This document shows positions 1 to 7,320 of a stretch of 34,318 bases of DNA, one piece after another. The number at the start of each line of letters is the position of its first letter. Position 1 is the stretch's first letter. This DNA comes from Hydrogenophaga intermedia (lineage in GTDB: Bacteria > Pseudomonadota > Gammaproteobacteria > Burkholderiales > Burkholderiaceae_C): NCBI RefSeq assembly GCF_000723405.1, contig NZ_CCAE010000049.1, positions 1-34,318 of the forward strand, in the 5' to 3' direction. The notes beneath the pieces are model-generated. The model made no database searches. It had not been told where the DNA came from and was given only the letters and a program-made list of their open reading frames with translations. A program made the translations under genes and the position numbers.

Positions 1-31
1 GGGTGGGGGGTCGGACGGGGCGGACGGGAAA

Positions 32-808
32 TCAGCGCGGCGCCTCTTCGGCCCAGGGCGCGAGCAGGCGGGAGAGCAGGGCCACCAGGCCGTAGAGCAG
101 CAAGCCCAGCACCGAGATCCACACCAGCGCGGCGAAGGCGGCCGGCGTGTTCATGCTGCTCTGCGTGGTGATGATCACGTAGCCCAGGCCCTTCTGCGAG
201 GCCACGAACTCGCCCACCACCGCGCCCACCACGGCCGAGGTGGCGGTGACCTTGAGCGCGCTCAGGATGTAGGGGTAGGCGTTGGGAATGCGGATCTTCA
301 TGAACACCTTCCACTTGGGCGCGCTGAACACGCGGCCCAGGTCCACCATGTCCTGGTCGATCTGCGTGAGGCCCACGGCGGTGTTGATGACCACGGGGAA
401 GAAGCCGATGAGCGCGCCGATCAGCATGTTGGGCAGGATGCCGTAGCCCAGCCACATGAGGAACAGCGGCGCGATGGCCACCTTGGGCAGCGTGTTCACG
501 AACACCAGGAAGGGCGTGAGCGCGCGCGAGATGCCCTGCGACCACGCGATGGCCATGCCCAGCGCCACACCGGCCACGCCGGCGATCACGAAGGCGCCGA
601 GGATTTCGACGCCGGTGATCCAGGTGTGCGCGAGCCAGGGGATCTCGTCACTGAACATGGCCTGCCACACGGCACGCGGGCCGGGCAGCAGGTACTCGCG
701 GATGTCGAACAGGGTGACCGCGAGTTGCCACAGCAGGACGAAGCCCACGAACAGGCCCACGGCGGGCAGGTAGTGGACGGTCCAGCGCAGGAGCTTGTTC
801 TGGGTCAT
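32..808 (-). CDS. ABC transporter permease, NitT/TauT (SsuC/TauC) type
   Basis: Inner-membrane permease of an importer of the nitrate/sulfonate/taurine class. The 258-residue product is hydrophobic throughout, with about six membrane segments (for example residues 15-35, 67-90, 100-120, 125-145, 185-205 and 225-250). Residues about 155-176 (DLGRVFSAPKWKVFMKIRIP) form the cytoplasmic EAA-type loop that contacts the ATPase. The ATG at 808 was chosen because an AAGGAA ribosome-binding site lies six bases before it; an in-frame TTG at 829 has none. It is the last complete gene of the operon that begins at 3820, 24 bp after the DHDPS-family gene. No ATPase or binding protein is visible, so these presumably lie beyond the left edge. 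The substrate is unknown; linkage to a DHDPS-family enzyme suggests a small carboxylate or a pyrimidine/sugar-acid-like compound (inference). Confidence 0.9.
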   Translation of the reverse strand: MTQNKLLRWTVHYLPAVGLFVGFVLLWQLAVTLFDIREYLLPGPRAVWQAMFSDEIPWLAHTWITGVEILGAFVIAGVAGVALGMAIAWSQGISRALTPFLVFVNTLPKVAIAPLFLMWLGYGILPNMLIGALIGFFPVVINTAVGLTQIDQDMVDLGRVFSAPKWKVFMKIRIPNAYPYILSALKVTATSAVVGAVVGEFVASQKGLGYVIITTQSSMNTPAAFAALVWISVLGLLLYGLVALLSRLLAPWAEEAPR

Positions 809-832
809 GGTGGGTTCCTTGTGACGCAAGGC

Positions 833-1897
833 TCAGGCCAGCCAGCGGGCCAGCCCGTCGGCCACGAAGGCGTCGTCGGCCAGGTCACCGTGCTGCGCAT
901 ACACGCGGTCGATTTCCTCCTTCTGCCCGGGGCTTAGGCCCTCGTTGGGGTCCAGGCACCAGGTGCCTTCGAGCAGCCCCTGGCGGCGCAGCACCTCGTG
1001 GCAGCCGGCAATGCAGCCGTGAAAGTTGTTGGCGACGTCGAAGAAGGCGCTGTTGCAGTCGGTGACGCGGCTGTCGAGCGCGAGCATCTCGGCGCTCACC
1101 GACGGGCCGCTGGCCGCCTCTTGGCATTGCCGCAGCAGGCGCACCGCGCCCGAGGTCCAGACGGACCAGTGACCGAGCAGGCCACCATGGAAGCGCACCG
1201 TCACGGGCTGGCCGTCGCGCATCACGGTGAACGGCGTGAGCAGGTCCAGCACGATGTGGTCGTCGTTGCCGGTGTAGAGCGTCACGCGGTCCTCGGCGCG
1301 CGCCGCGACAACGCCGCGCACCACGTCGAGCGTGCGGTAGCGGTGGAAGGGCGCGACCTTGATCGCGACCACGTTGGGGATGGCGGCGAAGCGGGCCCAG
1401 AACGCGGCGCTCAAGTCCATGCCACCGACGGCGGGCTGCAGGTAGAAACCGATCAGCGGGATCTCTTGCGACACGGCCTCGCAGTGCGCGATCAGCGCGT
1501 CTTCGCTCTCGCCCTTCATGGCGGCCAGGCTCAGCAAGCCGGCGTGGTAGCCCAGGCCCAGGGCCAGGCGCGCTTCGGCCGCGGCCTGTTCGGTGCGGCC
1601 GCACACGCCGGCCACCATGGCGAGCTCGCGGCCGGGGGCCACCCAGTCGCGCGCGGTGTCGATGGCCAGGCGCAGCACCTCTTCATACAGGCCGACCTCG
1701 CGGATGGCGAACTGCGTGGTGTGCACGCCCACGGCCAGGCCGCCGGCACCGGCGTCCAGGTAGTAGCGGCTGAGCGCGCGCTGGCGGCGCACGTCGAGCT
1801 GGCGCTGCGCGTTGAGCGCGAGTGGGTGCGCGGGAATGGCCAGGCCGCGCTGCAGCAGCGCGCGGGCGTGTTGGATGTGGGTGGGGCTCAGGCTCAT
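833..1897 (-). CDS. DHDPS-family aldolase/lyase
   Basis: Class I aldolase-type enzyme of the dihydrodipicolinate synthase / N-acetylneuraminate lyase family, 354 residues and so somewhat longer than the usual 290-310. The predicted Schiff-base lysine is K180 in VVAIKVAPF, and a candidate catalytic tyrosine is Y152 in GFYLQPAVGG. The usual GTTGE-type pyruvate-carboxylate-binding motif is not obvious; VGVHTTQF at about 57-63 occupies its place, so the substrate may not be pyruvate plus aspartate semialdehyde. The ATG at 1897 is preferred to an in-frame TTG at 1909, which would overlap the stop of the GNAT gene. The gene sits within an operon with an epimerase/dehydratase, a GNAT protein and an ABC permease, so a catabolic role is more likely than lysine biosynthesis (inference). 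Confidence 0.85.
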   Translation of the reverse strand: MSLSPTHIQHARALLQRGLAIPAHPLALNAQRQLDVRRQRALSRYYLDAGAGGLAVGVHTTQFAIREVGLYEEVLRLAIDTARDWVAPGRELAMVAGVCGRTEQAAAEARLALGLGYHAGLLSLAAMKGESEDALIAHCEAVSQEIPLIGFYLQPAVGGMDLSAAFWARFAAIPNVVAIKVAPFHRYRTLDVVRGVVAARAEDRVTLYTGNDDHIVLDLLTPFTVMRDGQPVTVRFHGGLLGHWSVWTSGAVRLLRQCQEAASGPSVSAEMLALDSRVTDCNSAFFDVANNFHGCIAGCHEVLRRQGLLEGTWCLDPNEGLSPGQKEEIDRVYAQHGDLADDAFVADGLARWLA

Positions 1898-1905
1898 GGG
1901 GGATC

Positions 1906-2754
1906 TCAACCAAATTCGGGGCCGGCCACGACGAACAACCGGTCATGGACGCAAGCGATGGGGGCCGCACCGAGCGCCATGCGCGCGAAGCTGCGCTGGC
2001 GGGCGAAGCCGTTCTGTTCCAGCCAGGCCGTCAACACGGTCCAGCGATCGGGCACGTCGAGGAACACGGGGCCGCCGAGGTCCGCGAACGTGGCCTGCAG
2101 CAGCGACAGCGCCGAGGCCTCGTCGGCGGCCACGAGCGGGCCCACTTGCGTGGCGCGGCGGCCCTGGCGGGCCAGCACGAAACCGGTGCCGTCCGCCGCC
2201 AGGCGGGCTCGCGTGCCGGGGCGTCGCAGAAAGTCCGCCAACAGGGCGGCGCGCTCGCAGCCGTTGGCCAGGGTGTCGAGGCGTGTGATGGCGTCGGCGT
2301 CGGCGGCGCTCGCGGTCTGCATCGCGGGCGCGTTGTTCAGCGTGCCCTCCCAGCGCGACAGCGCAAAGCCGGCGTCGAAGCCCAGCTTGGCGTAGGCCGG
2401 TTGCCCGGCGGGCGTGGCGTCCAGCACCGGCGTGGCGCCCAAGGCGCGCAGGTGAGCGATGCAGTGCCCCATCAGCGAGGTGGCCAGGCCCTGGTGGCGC
2501 CACTCGGCGGCCACCAGCACCATGGAGATCCAGCCGATGCCACCGCCCACACTGCCGCCATAGGGAAGGGCCGCGGCGGTGGCGACCAGGCGCCCGTCGT
2601 CCGCGGTGCGCAGGCCAAAGACGCGGCCCTGGCGCACGAAGAAGCGCCAGTCCTCAGCGGTCTGGTTCCAGCCCGCCGCGTCCGACAGCGCCAGGCCGTC
2701 CGGCGCATCGTCCGGACCCAGCACCACCAGGGTCAGGGCCTCAGAAGGCGCCAT
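1906..2754 (-). CDS. GNAT-family N-acetyltransferase
   Basis: A 282-residue acetyltransferase-fold protein. The N-terminal half carries the acetyl-CoA pyrophosphate-binding signature as RHQGLA at residues 86-91, preceded by the beta-strand ISMVLV. A following strand-helix segment ends in AYAKLGF at about 124-130, typical of the end of a GNAT domain. The C-terminal half (about 145-282) resembles the degenerate second GNAT-like domain of two-domain members. Its ATG at 2754 lies inside the end of the epimerase gene (14-bp overlap), and its stop is eight bases before the DHDPS-family start, so it is translationally coupled in the operon. The acceptor is unknown; given the neighbours it may modify a pathway intermediate (inference). 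Confidence 0.85.
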   Translation of the reverse strand: MAPSEALTLVVLGPDDAPDGLALSDAAGWNQTAEDWRFFVRQGRVFGLRTADDGRLVATAAALPYGGSVGGGIGWISMVLVAAEWRHQGLATSLMGHCIAHLRALGATPVLDATPAGQPAYAKLGFDAGFALSRWEGTLNNAPAMQTASAADADAITRLDTLANGCERAALLADFLRRPGTRARLAADGTGFVLARQGRRATQVGPLVAADEASALSLLQATFADLGGPVFLDVPDRWTVLTAWLEQNGFARQRSFARMALGAAPIACVHDRLFVVAGPEFG

Positions 2755-3820
2755 CCCTGACCTCGAACTTGGTCGGCTTGTTGAAGGCGGGCTGTTCGCG
2801 CTTCACCCAGTCGGCCACCCAGTCGAGCATGGCGCCCAGCGGCACCAGCGGGTAGCCGAACAGGCGGCAGGCCAGCGTGGCGTCCGACAGCAGGGCGGTG
2901 CTCGCCTCCTGGCCCACCACCTTGGCCGGCACGCCCAGGCGCAGCGCGAACTGTTCGACGAGCCAGCGCACCGACAGGGTCTCGGGTCCCGTGCAGTTGA
3001 TCGGCGTGGCCGGGGTGGTGCAGTGGCGCAGGCTGCGCAGCACCTGCGCATTGGCGTCGCCCTGCCAGATCACGTTCACGTGGCCCATGGTCACGTCCAC
3101 GGCCTCGCCGCGGTGCACCTTGGAGGCCAGGTCGTAGAGCACGCCGTAGCGCATGTCGATGGCGTAGTTGAGGCGGAAGATGCGCCCCGGCGTGCCGTGC
3201 TGGCCCGAGAAGTACTCGAACATGCGCTCGCGGCCAATGCAGGACTGCGCGTACTCGCCCAGTGGCGCGGGCGGCGTGCTCTCGCTGGCGCCCTGGCGGC
3301 CCACGGTGGTGAGCGGGTAGATGTTGCCGGTGGAGAAGCCCACGATGCGCGAGCTGCGGAAGGTGTCGGCCACCAGGGCCGGCACGTGCGTGTTCATGGC
3401 CCAGGTGAGGGCCTGGTTGTCCTTGGCGCCGAACTTGTGGCCGGCGGCGAAGACGATGTTGGGCACGCGCGGCAGGGCCTCGATGGACGCGCGGTCCAGC
3501 AGGTTGGCGGTGATGGTCTCGATGCCCCAGGCCTCCAGGCGCTCGCGCACTTCGGGGTCGCTGAAGCGGGCGACGCCGATCACGCGCTTGTGCGGCGCGG
3601 CGTTCTTGGCCAGGCGCGCGAGCGTGGGGCCCATCTTGCCGGCCACGCCGAGGATCATGAGGTCGCCGTCCACCTGCGCGAGGTCGTCGATGAGGGCCTG
3701 GCTGGGCCGCGACAGGAATTCCTCCAGCGCCTCGACGGACTCGAAGCGCTCGGGCAGGTGGGCCGGATCCAGCACGGTGACGCGGCTGCGCCCCGAGGCC
3801 CCGGATGGCTGACTTGGCAT
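2741..3820 (-). CDS. NAD-dependent epimerase/dehydratase-like protein
   Basis: A 359-residue Rossmann-fold protein of the extended short-chain dehydrogenase/epimerase class. The dinucleotide-binding glycine motif is GVAGKMG at residues 58-64, and a strand with VGFSTGNIYP at about 160-169 matches the active-site strand. The expected catalytic YxxxK is degenerate: Y190 is followed by AQSC, so a cysteine (C194) replaces the lysine. The ATG at 3820 was chosen over an upstream in-frame start because AGGGG lies nine bases before it and because the upstream start would overlap the predicted -10 region. It is the first gene of the operon continuing to the GNAT, DHDPS and ABC genes, and it is expressed from the promoter at 3854-3882. 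Its reaction is unknown; sugar-acid or related oxidoreduction is plausible (inference). Confidence 0.85.
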   Translation of the reverse strand: MPSQPSGASGRSRVTVLDPAHLPERFESVEALEEFLSRPSQALIDDLAQVDGDLMILGVAGKMGPTLARLAKNAAPHKRVIGVARFSDPEVRERLEAWGIETITANLLDRASIEALPRVPNIVFAAGHKFGAKDNQALTWAMNTHVPALVADTFRSSRIVGFSTGNIYPLTTVGRQGASESTPPAPLGEYAQSCIGRERMFEYFSGQHGTPGRIFRLNYAIDMRYGVLYDLASKVHRGEAVDVTMGHVNVIWQGDANAQVLRSLRHCTTPATPINCTGPETLSVRWLVEQFALRLGVPAKVVGQEASTALLSDATLACRLFGYPLVPLGAMLDWVADWVKREQPAFNKPTKFEVRDGAF

Positions 3821-3853
3821 GAAATCGCCCCTTTTCTCAAACTCGATGGAATG

Positions 3854-3882
3854 AGCATAGGGGCGTGACAACACGGCGTCAA
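3854..3882 (-). promoter_or_regulatory. Sigma-70 promoter of the epimerase-GNAT-DHDPS-ABC operon
   Basis: On the minus strand a -35 box TTGACG (3877-3882) and a -10 box TATGCT (3854-3859) are separated by exactly 17 bases. Transcription would start near 3847 and give a leader of about 27 bases before the ATG at 3820. This is the best-matching promoter in the window. It is a motif match only. Confidence 0.7.
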
Positions 3883-3894
3883 CCGTTTGGTTGA
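3879..3894. promoter_or_regulatory. Candidate TetR operator
   Basis: A perfect dyad, TCAACC-GTTT-GGTTGA, overlaps the -35 box of the operon promoter. Its position, size and symmetry are typical of a TetR-family operator, and the TetR gene ends only 56 bp away. Binding would occlude RNA polymerase. The link to this particular regulator is inferred from proximity. Confidence 0.6.
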
Positions 3895-3949
3895 AATGTG
3901 GGATCGGGGTATTCGAGCATGGACGTCCGGCCGCCGGATGGCGGCGGAT

Positions 3950-4600
3950 TCATCCGACGCGCAGTCCGGCCATGGCGAAGGCCACCACGTGCGCGCGGTA
4001 GGCCTGTACCGCCGCCTCGGACTGCAGGTCGCGATCGAAGATGGACGCCAGCGTGAGGCGGTTGGAGAAGAAGAAGTACGACATGCCCGCGACCGAGATG
4101 TACAACTCCACCGGGTCGATGCCGCGGCGGAACACCTTGGCCCGGATGCCGCGCGCCAGGGTCTTGGCGATCAGATCGATCAGGGGCGAGTTGGTGTCGC
4201 GGATGGCGCTGGAGTCGCGCACGTGCGGGGCGCCCTGCGCGTTCTCGTGATTGAGCAGACCGATGAAGTCGGGGTGTTGCGCCAGGTAGTCGAAGGAGAA
4301 GCCGATGAGGGCGGCCATGGCCTCTTCGGGCTTCAAGTCGCCCAGCTTGAGGCTGCGCTCCTGCGTGCGGATCTCGGTGTAGACCACCTCGAGCGCTGTG
4401 CGGTACAGGTCTTCCTTGCTACCGAAATAGTAGTAGAGGAGTTGCTTGTTGACACCGGCCCGAGCCGCGATCTCGTTGACGCGCGCGCCGGTGAGACCCT
4501 TGGCGGAGAACTCGGCGCGGGCCGCCGCGAGGATGGCCGCGCGGGCGGCGCTGCTGTCGGCATCGGGGTGGGTGGTGGCGGCGGCGCGGCGTGGGGGCAT
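3950..4600 (-). CDS. TetR/AcrR-family transcriptional regulator
   Basis: A 216-residue one-component repressor. Residues about 20-67 form the N-terminal TetR DNA-binding domain: helix AAILAAARAEFSAKG, then the helix-turn-helix at about 39-60 ending in the family signature LLYYYFGSKEDLY. The remaining 150 residues would be the ligand-binding and dimerisation domain. The gene lies upstream of and codirectional with the epimerase operon, separated from it by 129 bp that contain a promoter and a perfect dyad. It therefore very likely represses that operon and is released by a pathway metabolite (inference). The first 16 residues are a poorly conserved, basic and alanine-rich tail, and no strong ribosome-binding site is seen, so the start is less certain than the rest. 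Confidence 0.92.
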   Translation of the reverse strand: MPPRRAAATTHPDADSSAARAAILAAARAEFSAKGLTGARVNEIAARAGVNKQLLYYYFGSKEDLYRTALEVVYTEIRTQERSLKLGDLKPEEAMAALIGFSFDYLAQHPDFIGLLNHENAQGAPHVRDSSAIRDTNSPLIDLIAKTLARGIRAKVFRRGIDPVELYISVAGMSYFFFSNRLTLASIFDRDLQSEAAVQAYRAHVVAFAMAGLRVG

Positions 4601-4677
4601 CGTGGGTGGGCGGCGGCGATTCGGTGCGCGGCATTATCTGCCTCGACTCTTGCGGCCGGCATCACCCGGCTGCACTG

Positions 4678-5382
4678 TCATTCGGACACATCGCCCTTCG
4701 GCGTCGTTGACCGGGTGATCGGCAGGAATCGCAGTGAAACGGTGGCCCTTGTGGCCCGTGCCTGCCGCGGCGGGCCGCCGATGCCCGCCTGCACCAGATC
4801 GGTCACGATGTCCGGCGCCGCATGAAGCGGCGCACCGGACGGCGCTGGACCATCAGCGGTCGGGATGGCGTCGAGGTCGTCGGTCGAAGCCATCAACTCG
4901 CACGCCGAGTGGACTTGTTCCAGAAGGTCCACGCCCTCATGGTCCTGCCGCGCTTGCCGATCTCGCTCGAGCGCGGCGACCAACACCGTCAACTGGTTGA
5001 ACAAGGTGTCCGTCCACACGACGCCGTGTGTCGTCGCGTACGGGTCGGCGAGGCTTCCACTCAAGTTCTGCGCCGCCTGGCTTACGTCCAACGGCACATG
5101 GACCAGGCCGGACAGCATGCCCTGCATCAGCAGGAGAAACCGGCCCGCTTCCTCCGGGCATGGGGCGTCCAGCACATGCAAGAAGTGGCGTCCAACGTCG
5201 GATACATAGGCGTCCTCGGGGCGGCCCGTCTTGTTTACCAAGACCAGCAAATGACCGCGTTTGACACCTTTGAGCCAATCCAGCATCTCGCCGGGTGTGG
5301 GCCCGTTGGCAATGTGGTTGCGGCGCCGCAGGTCGTCGGCCTTTTTCTGGTTGACGCCTGAAAGCGAGGAGGACTTGAACAT
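4678..5382 (-). CDS. Unrecognised protein, 234 residues
   Basis: I do not recognise a family. The composition is protein-like on this strand: an N-terminal basic helix (residues about 12-22, NQKKADDLRRR), an amphipathic region with HLLVLVNKTG at about 44-53, a possible hydrophobic patch FLLLMQGMLSGLV at about 82-94, and a charged helix ALERDRQARQDHEGVDLLEQV at about 138-158. The last 60 residues are low in complexity and rich in P, A, T and R, so are probably disordered. There is no signal peptide or membrane segment. The overlapping plus-strand reading frame (4822-5361) is less protein-like and is taken as a shadow. No clear ribosome-binding site precedes 5382. It ends 77 bp before the TetR start on the same strand, so the two could be cotranscribed. 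Confidence 0.6.
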   Translation of the reverse strand: MFKSSSLSGVNQKKADDLRRRNHIANGPTPGEMLDWLKGVKRGHLLVLVNKTGRPEDAYVSDVGRHFLHVLDAPCPEEAGRFLLLMQGMLSGLVHVPLDVSQAAQNLSGSLADPYATTHGVVWTDTLFNQLTVLVAALERDRQARQDHEGVDLLEQVHSACELMASTDDLDAIPTADGPAPSGAPLHAAPDIVTDLVQAGIGGPPRQARATRATVSLRFLPITRSTTPKGDVSE

Positions 5383-5437
5383 GGAGGGGGCGCGGCGCCT
5401 GTGAAATGACGATGGTCATAACGTGGGCACCAGCCCT

Positions 5438-5456
5438 TGCCGGGTTCCGTCCGGCA
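5438..5456. repeat. Inverted repeat between DoxX and the 234-residue gene
   Basis: TGCCGG-N7-CCGGCA, extendable by three G:C pairs past a single-base bulge. It lies downstream of the DoxX gene and upstream of the 234-residue gene on the minus strand. A companion hairpin, GGCCGC-GCG-GCGGCC, sits at 5487-5501 just after the DoxX stop. Neither is followed by a clear T-run, so a role in termination or mRNA 3'-end stability is only possible. Confidence 0.35.
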
Positions 5457-5512
5457 GGGTGCGCGTGATGCTTGCTTGACAACTTCGGCCGCGCGGCGGC
5501 CAATGCCCGCGC

Positions 5513-5911
5513 TCAGCGCTGCGGGCCGAGCCGGTGCGTGAACGCGACCACCAGCGCACTGATGAGGAAGAACGCCTGCAACTCCAGGCGCCAGCCGCCG
5601 GAGTTGGTCACGTCCAGGAAATGGCCCGAATGCGCCAGCACCAGCGCCACCACCATGTTGAGGAAGATCACCAGCGCGGCAGGCACCACCCAGAAACCCA
5701 CCAGCAGCATCAGCGGCGCCACCACTTCGCCCAGGTACACCGCGTAGCCCAGGAAGCCCGGCAGGCCGTGCGCGCTGACCATGCCCACGATGCCGCCCAC
5801 GCCGTTGGTGATCTTGGCCCAGCCGTGGAACAGCATGAGGATGGCCAGGGTCCAGCGCAACAGCAGCACGCCGAAGCGGGGTTGGTCGAAGAGGGCGTTG
5901 AGAGCGTTCAT
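5513..5911 (-). CDS. DoxX-family membrane protein
   Basis: A 132-residue integral membrane protein with four predicted transmembrane helices. It matches the DoxX family in length and in features such as the first-helix segment LLRWTLAILMLFHGWAKI, a conserved HG followed by a small loop, and PGFLGYAVYLGEVVAPLMLLVGF in helix 2. DoxX proteins are associated with quinone/thiosulfate oxidoreductase subunits or unknown redox-related membrane roles; no partner subunit is present here. The internal ATG at 5911 is chosen because the 15 residues added by an upstream start at 5956 are not membrane-like, although no good Shine-Dalgarno precedes either. It lies 83 bp downstream of the hemerythrin gene in the same direction and may be cotranscribed with it. 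Confidence 0.85.
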   Translation of the reverse strand: MNALNALFDQPRFGVLLLRWTLAILMLFHGWAKITNGVGGIVGMVSAHGLPGFLGYAVYLGEVVAPLMLLVGFWVVPAALVIFLNMVVALVLAHSGHFLDVTNSGGWRLELQAFFLISALVVAFTHRLGPQR

Positions 5912-5994
5912 GAGAGGAGAAGAAGAACCGTCGACAGTGACAAGGGGGCAGAGCATGCCACGGCCCGCCGGGTTCCCTTACTGTCATCGGCCCC

Positions 5995-6492
5995 TCAGCC
6001 GCCGGCCATCACCACCGCGCCATCACGGTCCACGGCCAGGCTCTTGTAGGCCTGCGCGTAGTGCTGGCGCATGTGCACCAGGTCCTTGAGGTAGCTGCGG
6101 CCCAAGGTGCGCTTGTCCGCATCGCTGATGAGCTTGCCCGCCACCTGGAAGAACTTGCGCTCCTCTTCGCGCAGGTGGTGGTGCACCTTGTGGCTCAGGC
6201 GCTTGGCCGTCTCCAGCCAATCCGCCGTGCGTTTGTCCGGCACGCTCAAGTCCTCGCACAGTTCCTCGATGGTGTGGTGCTCGGCCAGGGCGTGGCGCGA
6301 AGAACTCAGGCCGGGGTTGGTCATGAGCATCGGCACGTACAGAAAGCGCTCCTCGGCGGCGGCGTGGGCTTCGAGCTCGACCTTGAGCATGAGGAAGACG
6401 GCGTCGCGCTCGGCGGGTTTGACGCGCACCAGACGCCGGCACAGGCTTCGTTGCAGTTCGTGGCTCTCTCGCAGGGCTTCGAAGATGTTCAT
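5995..6492 (-). CDS. Hemerythrin HHE-domain protein
   Basis: A 165-residue all-helical cytoplasmic protein with the HHE cation-binding domain. Candidate di-iron ligands are H11, H43 with E47, H72 with E76, and H106 with E110, in the order and spacing expected of a four-helix bundle (H...HxxxE...HxxxE...HxxxE). Such proteins bind O2 or NO or act in iron and oxidative-stress handling; which applies here cannot be told from sequence. The last 15 residues are glycine- and valine-rich and outside the domain. The start is the first methionine of MNIFEALRESHELQ, which places the first ligand histidine at the normal position. It is probably expressed with the DoxX gene downstream and is divergent from the small gene at 6622. 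Confidence 0.88.
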   Translation of the reverse strand: MNIFEALRESHELQRSLCRRLVRVKPAERDAVFLMLKVELEAHAAAEERFLYVPMLMTNPGLSSSRHALAEHHTIEELCEDLSVPDKRTADWLETAKRLSHKVHHHLREEERKFFQVAGKLISDADKRTLGRSYLKDLVHMRQHYAQAYKSLAVDRDGAVVMAGG

Positions 6493-6550
6493 GCGTGGGG
6501 ACGGAAGTTCATGGGCCCTTGATCATGTGCGCGTCACCGCGCCCGCCCGC

Positions 6551-6566
6551 GTCGGACCCGTCCGAC
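6551..6566. promoter_or_regulatory. Perfect dyad in the hemerythrin / small-gene intergenic region
   Basis: GTCGGA-CCCG-TCCGAC is a perfect 6-bp-arm inverted repeat 55 bp before the ATG at 6622 and 58 bp from the divergent hemerythrin start. Its place between divergent genes suggests a protein-binding site, but GC-rich dyads arise by chance in such DNA. Confidence 0.3.
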
Positions 6567-6621
6567 CCGGCCGTCGGCTCACACGCCGTGACGCCGCGCG
6601 CCGATTCCGACATGATTCGGC

Positions 6622-6981
6622 ATGGACGACGCATCCCAGATCCACATTCCCGAGAGCTTCATACGGCTCCACGCACGGCCGAACCAGCCCCGGCCCGCCC
6701 AACTCGCCGAGCGCATCGCCCGCCGCTTCGAGGTGTGCGACGACATGGCCACCGCCCTCGTCACCCGCGCTCAGGAGGTGCAGTTCAAGCTCGGCATCAC
6801 CGAGGCCGACGTCATCGACAAGGTGCTCGACGGCCTGCTGGAACTGGCGGGCGAGGATGCCGACAGCGTGCTCTCTCCGCCCGAGGCGCGCTGGGTGGTG
6901 TGCCACATGGCCGAGCAGCTGGGGTGGGCGGAACACCTGAGCCCCGAGCTGCGGGCCATGGCGGGCGGGCTGCTGCAGTAG
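6622..6981 (+). CDS. Small conserved-type hypothetical protein, 119 residues
   Basis: A soluble acidic protein beginning MDDASQIHIPESFIRLH. Residues about 26-60 look like two helices (AQLAERIARRFEVCDDMATALVTRAQ), followed by LGITEADVIDKVLDGLLEL and a helix PPEARWVVCHMAEQLGW. This layout resembles a group of small Burkholderiales proteins that I recall being annotated loosely as 'ATPase with chaperone activity', although no nucleotide-binding motif is visible here. That resemblance is from memory and not checked. It is monocistronic, divergent from the hemerythrin gene and convergent with the DUF3892 gene, 12 bp away. Function unknown. Confidence 0.75.
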   Translation: MDDASQIHIPESFIRLHARPNQPRPAQLAERIARRFEVCDDMATALVTRAQEVQFKLGITEADVIDKVLDGLLELAGEDADSVLSPPEARWVVCHMAEQLGWAEHLSPELRAMAGGLLQ

Positions 6982-6993
6982 GCGCCGACGCCC

Positions 6994-7296
6994 TTACCCC
7001 ACCAGTTCGCAGGTGCGCCCGCATTCGGGCAGCGCCAGGAGGTGGTCCGTCCAGCCGCCGGCGCGCTGCGTGCGCAGGTAGGGCGGGTGGCCCGTCTCGC
7101 GCACCACGCGGATGTAGCAGCGCTCACCGCTGGCCTTGTCGAGCGTGTAATACGCCTCCGCCCCCGACTCCACCTGCCGGATCACCGATTCGCGCGTGAG
7201 GCGCCAGTGGTTGGCGATGTGGCCCACGGGGGTGAGCTGCTCATGCCCACCCGAACGGCTGAGGCGCGTGACGCAGTTGACTTCGAACTCTCGCAT
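6994..7296 (-). CDS. DUF3892-type small protein
   Basis: A 100-residue protein. The pattern VNCVTRLSRSGGHEQLTPVG at the N-terminus followed by W..TRESVIRQVESGAEAYYT and a C-terminal ERCYIRVV matches the small DUF3892 family, whose function is unknown. The ATG at 7296 was chosen because AGGGAGAAGGC lies directly before it; the upstream in-frame start at 7341 would put 15 unconserved residues over the predicted promoter. It diverges from the type I restriction operon, and the two share a 105-bp gap with overlapping promoters, which raises the possibility of coregulation or of a role in the defence cassette (inference). Confidence 0.75.
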   Translation of the reverse strand: MREFEVNCVTRLSRSGGHEQLTPVGHIANHWRLTRESVIRQVESGAEAYYTLDKASGERCYIRVVRETGHPPYLRTQRAGGWTDHLLALPECGRTCELVG

Positions 7297-7320
7297 GCCT
7301 TCTCCCTGGAATTTGTGCAT

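Noticed and set aside
998..2395. Long plus-strand open frames opposite the DHDPS and GNAT genes, up to 465 codons
   Set aside because: Their translations are rich in A, G, H, R and V without any domain, and they mirror well-supported minus-strand genes in GC-rich DNA.
4822..5361. A 179-codon plus-strand frame as alternative to the 234-residue gene
   Set aside because: It is shorter and its composition is less protein-like; the minus-strand frame has more balanced residues and segment structure. Not fully settled.
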